A stretch of 64,000 nt of DNA, from positions 32,012,790-32,076,789 of the forward strand of contig NC_079516.1 of NCBI RefSeq assembly GCF_000801105.2, written 5' to 3'. How positions within the stretch are numbered: position 1 is the first letter of the stretch; each line of letters starts with the position of its first letter. The DNA comes from Raphanus sativus (Eukaryota > Streptophyta > Magnoliopsida > Brassicales > Brassicaceae). A program made the translations under genes and the position numbers. Below the pieces are notes generated by a model. The model saw only the letters and a program-made list of their open reading frames with translations. It ran no database searches and was not told the DNA's origin. Positions 56,504-64,000 of the stretch are shown here, one piece after another.

Positions 56504-57470
56504 TTGCCTAGATCCAAGGGAATGATGGTGTCTTCTTGGCCTGATATCTCTCATCTTGCGACATCCAAACCGGAACACATCGGTGTCCTACGACAAATGG
56601 GTCCTCAAGTCAAGTGGCCTCCTAAGATGAACGCCGCAGAGGCTAATCGAAACCCCAAGCGATGGTGCGAATTCCATAGTGACCATGGTCACACTACGGA
56701 GGATTGCATGGCCCTGAAGATGGAAGTCGCCGAACTCCTCAAGAAAGGCTACCTAAGGGAGTTCCTTTGGGATAAGGCCAAGAACCTTCTAAACAAGGAA
56801 GGTCCCGGTCTCCCAATCGAAGCTACTCCCGCATTGCCACCGCAGCAAGATCGGGTGATCCATGTCATCTCAGGCGGATCGGAGATAAGCGGAATCAGCA
56901 GTGCCACTGCCAAAAGAAGTACTCGCAACGCCAGGAACGGCCAAGAGGCCGAGGGTCCTAAGCGCCTACTCCTCGGGACAGACGAGATCAGCTTTACTGC
57001 GAGGGAGCAGGAGAGGGTCCTGGCTCCTCACCATGATGCTCTTGTCATTTCACTTACCAAAGCAAACTGCTTGGTCAAGCGAAGACTAGTAGACAACGGG
57101 AGCTCCAGCAACATAATCTTTCATTCGGCCTTCGCCGATCTAGGGTTGGAATCTACAGTGCTAACTAGGAAGACGACTACCCTTGTAGGTTTCAGTGGAG
57201 AAGTCAAACAAACCTTAGGAGAGATCCTTCTCCCCGTGTACGCTGAGGGGATAAACCAAGCCACGAAGTTCCTGGTCGTCGACTGCCCTTCATCGTAACA
57301 CGTGATATTGGGAAGGCCTTGGATCCACGACATGGGAGCCGTACCTTCAACTTTGCATCAGCTGGTCAAGTTCCCAACCCCCTGGGGCATTAAGGCGGTC
57401 AAGGGAGATCAAGAGAATGATAGGTCCTGCTATCAGACTACCCTTAAGGGAAAGACTCAGATCTTATAGT
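56504..57470 (+). pseudogene. Tat-like zinc knuckle and protease
   Basis: A continuation of the polyprotein after one stop. A knuckle of the Tat type, CEFHSDHGHTTEDC (CX3HX2HGHX4C-like), is near 56668. Protease: RRLVDNGSSSNIIFHSAFAD near 57085, with DNG at the active site where DTG is canonical; DNG variants are seen in plant Tat elements as I recall. The frame stops at TAA 57296-57298, in the LG(R/K)PW region ([20 protein letters not shown] continues after it), and again near 57467. Confidence 0.8.
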
Positions 57471-57514
57471 AATTACAGAAGAAGCTTCCGGCCCCACACA
57501 CCGAAGAGCCGGAA

Positions 57515-58591
57515 GTGGAAGAAATGGATGAGGTCCCACTCACGGAAGGGGATTCGAGCCGAAACTTAAAGATAGGCTCCAAGCTTCCGGAAGGCCTAAG
57601 AAGGAGATTGGTCGACTTCCTAAGATCCAAATCCGATTGCTTTGCCTGGTCTCATGAAGACATGCCTGGGATTGACCCCGATGTCATCATGCATCAACTC
57701 AAAGTGGATCCAATGCATCCTCCTGTCAGACAGAAGAGGAGGAAGTTCGCTCCCGAAAGGGACAAGATAATTAACGAAAAGGTCAAGAACCTACTAGATG
57801 CTGGATTCATACGAGAGGTGCAATACCCAGAATGACTGGCTAACGTAGTGGTCGTTAGGAAGAAGAACGGGAAGTGGAGAGTCTGTATCGACTTCACAGA
57901 TCTTAATAAGTCCTGTCCTAAAGACCCCTTCCCATTGCCTCACATCGATAAGCTAGTCGACGCAACTGCTGGTCATCAGCTGATGAGTTTCATGGATGCA
58001 TTCTCCGGATATAACCAGATCCTAATGCATCCTGACGACCAGGATAAAACCTCATTCATGACCTCAAGGGGTATCTACTGTTACAAGGTTATGCCTTTCG
58101 GATTGAAGAACGCCGGCTCGACCTATCAAAGGCTTGTCAACATGATGTTCGCCGATCAGATAGGGCAGACCATGGAGGTCTACATTGATGATATGCTGGT
58201 AAAGTCCCTGGACGCCGAGGACCATATCTCGAACCTTCAACAAACCTTCACCACTCTCAGGAGGTACAACATGAAGCTAAACCCTTCAAAGTGCTCGTTC
58301 AGAGTAAGCTCTGGAAAGTTCTTAGGGTACATAGTCACCCACAGGGGCATTGAAGCAAACCCAGAGCAGGTGAGAGCGATCTAGGTGATACCTTTCCCTC
58401 GAAATGTCAAGGAGGTGCAAAGACTGACAGGAAGGATGGCCGCCCTAAGTAGGTTCATCTCCAGGCTATCCGACAAGTCGCATGCCTTCTTCGAAACCTT
58501 GAAAAACCCCAAGGACTTCCAATGGACTGATAAATGTGAGCAAGCCCTATCCGATCTCAAGGACTATCTCACTACTCCACCTCTCCTCTAA
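57515..58591 (+). pseudogene. Tat-like reverse transcriptase
   Basis: RT blocks in order: DFLRSKSDCFAWSHEDMPGI, QKRRKFAPERDKIINEKVKN, LLDAGFIREVQYPE then TGA 57833 (Trp expected), VVVRKKNGKWRVCIDFTDLN, SFMDAFSGYNQILMHPDDQD (catalytic D), VMPFGLKNAGSTYQRLVNMM, MEVYIDDMLVKSLDAEDHIS (YIDD catalytic pair near 58173) and CSFRVSSGKFLGYIVTHRGI. A TAG at 58382 and a TAA at 58589 break the connection domain. All RT catalytic aspartates remain. Confidence 0.9.
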
Positions 58592-58597
58592 AAACCC

Positions 58598-59728
58598 TTG
58601 GAATGTGAGGTCCTATTGCTCTATCTGGCGGTATCGGAGCATGCAGTCAGTGCGGTCCTAGTAAGGGAAGAAGGAAGGAAACAACATCCTATCTACTACG
58701 TGAGCAAATCTCTACTAGATGCGGAGACCCGCTACAGTCACCTCGAGAAGCTGGCCCTTGCCTTAGTTAACGCTGCTCGAAAGCTACGCCCCTACTTCCA
58801 GGCTCATCAAATCGTAGTGGTCACCTCCTTCCCCATCAAGGCAGTCCTTCATAAGCCGGAAGTGTCTGGACGACTAGCAAAATGGGCTATAGAGCTGGGG
58901 GAATACGATGTGATCTTCCGGCCTGCAACAACCATCAAATCGCAAGTCCTATCAGATTTCGTAGCAGAATTCTCTCCTGCCATGCTTCCAGTCCTGGAAC
59001 AAGAGGTAAAGCTTCGTGATAGTGAAGGGGAGAAAGGTGAATGGACACTATACGTTGATGGGTCTAGCAACGTAAGGGGCGCAGGCGTGGGACTAGTCTT
59101 AACTTCCCCCACGGGGGAATCAGCCTCAAGGGACGTACGTTGCAACTTCAAAGCAACGAACAAAAAAGCTGAGTATGAAGCCCTGATAGCCGGGCTGACA
59201 CTCGCCAAACAGATGGGGGTAGAAGACATCCAGGTCTACAGCAACTCACAACTGATCATAAGCCAAGTCCAAGGAGACTATCAGGCGAAAGATCCGAGTA
59301 TGATCAGGTACCTATCAGTGGCTAAGCGACTACTCAACAGGTTCCGACACTGTAAGCTCACCCAGATCCCTAGGGAGCACAACTCCCAGGCTGACGCTCT
59401 ACCTAATATAGGGTCCGCTCTGGAAACTACGAGTCAAATGAGCATCCCACTATTGGTACTCCAATGGCCCGCGATCGAAAAGAAGACGGAGCCTGAAGAA
59501 GTATCCGTGGTAGACGAAGGAGAGACCTGGATGATGCCCATCATTGACTATCTAAGGTACGACACCTTGCCTGAATATCGAGACGAAAGTCGGAAGATAA
59601 GGCGCCAAGCTGCAAGGTATTGCTTTTCCGAGGGGAAACTATATCGAAGATCCTTCTCAGGACCCTATATACGATGTCTTACCCCTAGAGAAGCCGCCAG
59701 GATACTAGAAGAACTTCACGAAGAATAG
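58598..59728 (+). pseudogene. Tat-like RNase H pair (Ty3 RNase H + archaeal-type aRNase H)
   Basis: First domain: LLLYLAVSEHAVSAVLVREE, HPIYYVSKSLLDAETRYSHL, EYDVIFRPATTIKSQVLSDF. Second domain: WTLYVDGSSNVRGAGVGLVL (first D), ATNKKAEYEALIAGLTLAKQ (E), QVYSNSQLIISQVQGDYQAK (N where the third catalytic D is expected, near 59240) and REHNSQADALPNIGS (last D). A second, archaeal-type RNase H after the Ty3 one is a hallmark of the Tat/Ogre lineage. The D-to-N change fits one G-to-A mutation. The frame ends at TAG-TGA 59726-59731. Confidence 0.85.
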
Positions 59729-59731
59729 TGA

Positions 59732-60762
59732 GGTTCCCACTCTAGTGGTCGGAGCCTGGTACTCAGAGCCAGAAGGGCTGGATACTACTGGCCAACCATG
59801 GCAAGGGATTCCCTCAAACAGGCCAAGCTCTATAGCCAATGCCAGAAGCACGCACCAGTCTCCAACCTTCCACCAGAGAACCTCAAATCGCTAAGCTCTC
59901 CTTGGCCCTTCCGAAAGTGAGGCATGGACATCGTGGGGAAATTCCCTATGGCACCGGGGCAAATAATCTTTCTCCTAGTCGTGACAGATTATTTCACAAA
60001 GTGGGTAGAAGCTGAAGCACTAACCAAGATAACGGATCTCCAAATCAGGAAATTCCTATGGACTAATGTGATCACACGCTTCGGAACTCCCCATAAGATT
60101 GTCACAGACAACGGACTCCAGTTCACAAGCTACAACTTCCGAAAGTTCTGCAAGGACTGGAACATCAAGCTCTCCTACTCAGCACCACGACACCCCCAAT
60201 CTAACGATCAAGCCGAATCCACTAATAAGACAGTGGTGAACATGCTCAAAAAGCGCCTAGAAGACGCCCATGGGCGATGGGCAGAAGAGCTACACGGAGT
60301 ACTCTGGGCCTGTCGGACAACCCCGAAGACGGCTACCCAGGAGACTCCCTTCCCCCTTGTCTATGGTGCTGAGGCGGTGATACCCACAGAGGTGCACGTA
60401 AGGACCACGGTCTCTGAATTCTTTCCCAGGAGGAGAATAACGAGCTAATGTCCCTGAGTCTAGACCTACTCGATGAAAAGAGGGAAGCGGCCCGCCTTAG
60501 AAATGCGTCCTACCAGTTGAAAGTAGCCAAGAGTTACAACAAAAAGGTCAGATCAAGAACCTTCCAGAAAGGGGATTGGGTCCTAAGGCGAGTCTGTGAC
60601 CACACAAAGTACAAATCAGCCGGAAAACTCGCTCCTGGATGGGAAGGTCCCTATAAGGTAATAGAGGTGCAAGGGGCAGGAGCCTATATGCTGGAAGACA
60701 GCGACGGTAAGGTCCAACCCAACTGCTGGAATGCCTTGCACCTCAAATTCTATCACTTCTAA
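59732..60762 (+). pseudogene. Tat-like integrase
   Basis: Zinc-binding region: ARRAGYYWPTMARDSLKQAK, then LYSQCQKHAPVSN (first Cys of the CX2C pair replaced by Tyr). TGA at 59918-59920 where Trp of WGMDIVG is expected. Core: VVTDYFTKWVEAEALTKITD (D), TPHKIVTDNGLQFTSYNFRK (D), RHPQSNDQAESTNKTVVNML (E). Frame shift or stop near 60446, then LRNASYQLKVAKSYNKKVRS, KGDWVLRRVCDHTKYKSAGK, LAPGWEGPYKVIEVQGAGAY and WNALHLKFYHF to TAA 60760-60762. No chromodomain, as expected for Tat. Confidence 0.9.
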
Positions 60763-61489
60763 AGTAAGGTCCCCGGATCAAGCTTTATATACTACTACTA
60801 TTATTATGATATATTTAAGTACACTGGTTTCCTACTCCTATGTATGCGATAACGTCTCCGGATTAAGCTTATATAATACATTATTAGTCACGGCTAAAGG
60901 GGTTATAGGAACTCCACTGTACTTAAAGGGGAATACTAGCTAGGTCAGGTCCTAAGGGATCTTAGATCTCAGCAAACCCTATATATACTAGTGAGACTAC
61001 TCACATGGGTGTACGACACATAAGGAACGGGTCTGATCAACCCTATTACATTGTCTGCACGTCGGGCCCTGCATAAAGGCTATAAGTCTAAAAGTTACGT
61101 GGGGACCACCGTACTAGTGCTACCCAAACCCTGTTTTAAAGACGCTACGAGCTAAATACACGCATGGGGCATGACGTACACTGCAAAGTACTGTAATCAG
61201 ATGCTGACGGCTGATATGCAGGGAGCGAATGTGCGAAAATACCGGTTAGCACCAAAATTTAATACTTATCCAGACGTGAAAAGTAGTGTGTCTGGTGTGA
61301 AGTCGCTCCGCGGGGCAAGCCCACGCCAGACCACAGTAAGTCTGAGCGTGACCTTTTCTGCAGAAAGGTAGAGTGCAGCATTGAGATTCACGAGAGTGGC
61401 CTATACCTCCGGGTGGCAGAGTGCGGTTTCTCAATAACAGATCGGTAGTGGTTCCCCCATGGGGAATATAATACAATCAAAAACCTCCC
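60763..61489 (+). other. Spacer downstream of pol in Tat-like element
   Basis: Non-coding, with no supported frame. Still part of the element, because the antisense gene and its flank follow without a new boundary. Confidence 0.5.
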
Positions 61490-62210
61490 ATAATGCATAC
61501 GGCCTCAGTGTCTATGACGAACCTCAGGGTTCAGTACGGCCTCAGGGTCTATATAGTACCTTTGGGTTCAGTACGGCCTCCGGGTCAATAAAGGAGCCTT
61601 AGGGTTCAATGCAGCCTCCAGGTCTGTAAGGAATCTCCGGATTCTAGATCACCTAAGGGTCGATCAAGGGCCTTCAGGTCTAACTGATCTTCGGATCTAG
61701 CACGAACCTCAGGGTTCAAGGATCTTTGAATCCAAATACCAACCTTCGGGTTTGCCAAGAACCTCATGGTTCAAAAGCATCAACCTCCGGGTTCGAGGTA
61801 TCCATAGGGTTTAATCACGGTCCCCGAATCTAAGGATTAAACCCTAACACTCAGAAACCTCAGGGTTCAATGAGCAAACCTTCGGGTTCAATAAAACGGC
61901 TTTCGGGCCTAGGTAAGCAACCTCAGGGTTCAAGGCCTTAAGAACTTCCGCGTTCTAGGGCTCAAGAACCTCATGGTTCAAACCAAGCTAGAACTCTAGG
62001 GTTCCAAGCAAGGATCTTTCATTCCAAAACTAAAACTCAGGTTTTTAATAATGGATTACAAGGTCTAACGCTTTTCTAATCATTTCAGGGTTCAATCAAA
62101 TTACTAACAGGATCCAGGTCCTAGACATTGATACCCGTCCAAGGGGTCAACCCTTCCAAGGGGATAACCCTTGCAAGGCCCCGACCCTTCAAGGGTCCAC
62201 CCCTTCCAAC
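61490..62210. repeat. CCTCAGGGTTCAA minisatellite
   Basis: Around 35 variable units of about 14-30 bp containing AACCTCAGGGTTCAA, GGCCTCAGGGTCTA, ACCTTCGGGTTC or CCTCCGGGTC. The units are near-palindromic (AACCCTGA/TCAGGGTT). Towards 62150 they give way to CCCTTCCAAGGGG. Such arrays are common in the long non-coding 3' regions of Tat/Ogre elements. The spacer 62211-62548 holds nothing further recognised. Confidence 0.75.
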
Positions 62211-62548
62211 AAGTTTACAAGTCTATCTAGACGTCCTTGTATTCTGAAGATACGAAGTTTGTTCGACAAGGACTGTACCCCTGAGCTGTTGGTGCCACAA
62301 GAGGTTCCCAATCCTAGACCCTAAAACTCCGCATAGGAGTTTGTGCTCAAAGCCCCTGCGAACCGTTCTAATCGGAAGAAAGAGCTGGAGAATTATGAAG
62401 GCATGAATCCAAGAAGTGAATACAACAGAAAAGGCGAAAACGATAAGTATTATTATGCTATCAGAAGTCCTTATTCGGTTACAAAATCATCCAAAGCCCG
62501 AAGAAAGAAATTATAATATAGAGTAAAGCATAAAACAGAAAAAGCACT

Positions 62549-63985
62549 TCAGAGCTTCGAATGATGCGGCGCCGGAGGAAAAGCATCAAGTCTACCTCTC
62601 TCATTCACCGGACCTTGGATAGGCCCTCCAACAGGTCCCCAGCGGTTGATATTCCTCTCCGACCACTCCTTCACTAACTCCCAACGAGCTTGCTCACGGG
62701 CCCTCTGCACAGTCAAAGCTTGATGAGTTATCACCTCTCGAAGCTGAGTACGAAGGAAGAGGATCTCCTCGTGCAGAGAAACACACCGGCGTGGACCAAA
62801 CAATCTGTTATTTCCTGCATTCCTTAGGGTCGAGGAAGTCGCAACTGAGGAGACAAAAGAAGGCGATGCATAAGATCGTCTCCTCTGAGGATTGGCCCTA
62901 CAATATTCATTATACACCGATGATATTGAAGTTCCAGGAATCCCACCTAAAAATCAGTAGAGCAAAGGGTCAGAACCGATCCAGTGACTGTTTAAGAGAA
63001 AGAAAAACTGTCTTACCCCAAATACGACTATGGCGTAAAGACATCCGGCTCATCAGAAATAAAATCCAACGGTATCGCATGGGAATGTCCCTTGCCAGCT
63101 TCACCATGATCTCTCCAGCAGGGAATACCGGCCGGAAGATCTCTGCAAAAACATTACGTAAGGTGGGATAGCGACGCAAAAGTTATCTTAAAAATAAAAA
63201 GGGAGCATACCAACGGATCGCCAAAAGAGAGGATAGCGCGGAACACCATTAACCTTCATGAACACATATCTCCTGTTCCAGAAGTCGTTTGAAGGGAAAC
63301 TCCCCCGGACTCCCCTATGAGGTTCGTTTACCAAAGGTTCACTGTCACGAGACCAGATGTGATAAAAATCCTTCTTGTTCGATAAAAGAAGGAAGGAGTA
63401 GGAGTATAAAATTTCAGGTAGTCCGAAGGGGATACTGTGAAATTCACCCAACACTTGAATCGCCATCAGGGTACGCCACGTTGCTGGCGTGAACTGCGAA
63501 GGAGAGACCCCAAAGTAAGACGCTACTTGCGCGACCAGGGAAGGAATGTCCCCTCTGAAGCCTGCTTCTAGGTACGGCTCGAAGATGGCTATCTCGTCGG
63601 TACCTCCATCACGAGCACGTTCAAATTCACCCGCACATCGTAGTTCCACCGAGTCAGGAAGAGAATACTTCCTGTGAATCCCTATCAGATCTTCCTGCCT
63701 GATGTCTGATATCGGACCGTCCTCGCCCTCATCACCAAAAGAACAAAAGCGACGCTGCCGCAAGGGAGCCATGGGAGCATCTTCACTACCCATTCTCGAA
63801 GTCGCTCCTGGAGTCCGAATAGGTGAGGCGAAGGGATCACCGAACAGGTACCGAGGCCTAGCATGACCATCGACATGAGAAGCTGGAATCGCTCCGAAGT
63901 GGGTCTGGTCGTTCGACATTCTTCTCAAGCAAGGATGATGGTTCTGACTCGAATATATGTCATTGAAAGGTGCCGGAACATTCAT
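62549..63985 (-). CDS. Antisense three-exon gene of Tat-like element (PF04195-like), intact
   Basis: Exon 1: 63985-63211, from ATG. Intron 1 runs from donor GTATGC (63210) to acceptor TTTTTGCAG (63143). Exon 2: 63142-63017; intron 2 from donor GTAAGA (63016) to acceptor GATTTTTAG (62947). Exon 3: 62946-62549, to TAA. The exons sum to 1299 nt and stay in one frame: 432 codons without a stop. Exon 1 has IFEPYLEAGFRGDIPSLVAQ, VASYFGVSPSQFTPATWRTL and FYHIWSRDSEPLVNEPHRGV, the pattern of PF04195 (putative gypsy-type transposon protein). Exon 3 has an Arg/Glu-rich helix (LHEEILFLRTQLREVITHQA). Antisense extra genes between pol and the 3' LTR are known in plant Tat elements such as Grande; their function is unclear. 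The splice model is mine, by eye. Confidence 0.75.
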
Positions 63986-64000
63986 ATATATACCTGGGAG

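Noticed and set aside
58849..59229. 126-codon minus-strand frame
   Set aside because: Shadow of the well-supported RNase H region on the plus strand; no family resemblance.

Overview
The window is nuclear DNA from a plant, most likely a member of the Brassicaceae (Brassica/Raphanus type). It is AT-rich, has spliced eukaryotic reading frames, and is dense with plant transposons. Family-level resemblances recalled from Brassicaceae proteins (an At1g67623-like F-box fragment, Athila-type gag with SID motifs, CACTA elements with GTCGTAAA subterminal repeats) support this; no database search was possible. I see no cellular gene that is certainly intact. The recognisable host-type genes (F-box, RPA-like, PRA1) are broken.

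Layout. 1-9624: a tandem duplication (unit 5.45 kb, copies almost identical) carrying a decayed CACTA transposon with a broken PF03004-type transposase, an RNase H fragment of a non-LTR retroelement and a Helitron 3' end. 9625-13283: AT-rich DNA with a 276-bp MITE, a 1.56-kb MULE-like inverted-repeat element and a 5S-rRNA-like segment (Cassandra type). 13284-19414: a plus-strand Athila-like Ty3 element with a 100-N gap, protease but no reverse transcriptase or integrase, and a 1.36-kb 3' LTR. 19763-22560: an F-box pseudogene, simple and duplicated repeats, and an RPA/DUF223-like pseudogene. 22648-24732: 3' half of a Ty1/copia element. 25410-30258: a full-length minus-strand copia with nearly identical 141/142-bp LTRs and a 5-bp target duplication. 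30820-31667: a hAT element with an 8-bp target duplication and a SINE-like segment inside. 33169-34156: a foldback element with a telomere-like core. 34315-35167: a non-LTR insertion with a 17-bp target duplication, just upstream of a frameshifted PRA1 gene. 36209: a probable Helitron 5' end. 37030-43702: a decayed plus-strand copia whose RT is split by an Athila-type solo LTR. 40952-51801: a second tandem duplication (offset 5.13 kb, copies about 99.9% identical) of copia RT/RNase H plus an Athila LTR. 50261-53741: minus-strand Athila-like 3' region and gag. 53742-64000: a Ty3/Tat-like element with two LTR-like starts, a gag-pol broken by many stops, a CCTCAGGGTTCAA minisatellite, and an antisense three-exon gene (PF04195-like) that is still open for 432 codons.

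How the parts relate. The window is a nest of mobile elements, not a pathway. The order of some insertions can be read: the solo LTR went into an existing copia, the copia/Athila block was then tandemly duplicated, and copy B lost 586 bp. The most unusual signals are the intact antisense gene inside a dead Tat element and the palindrome TCGATCGA, which recurs in both coding (Ser-Ile-Asp) and non-coding parts of the Athila-like elements, including their LTRs.
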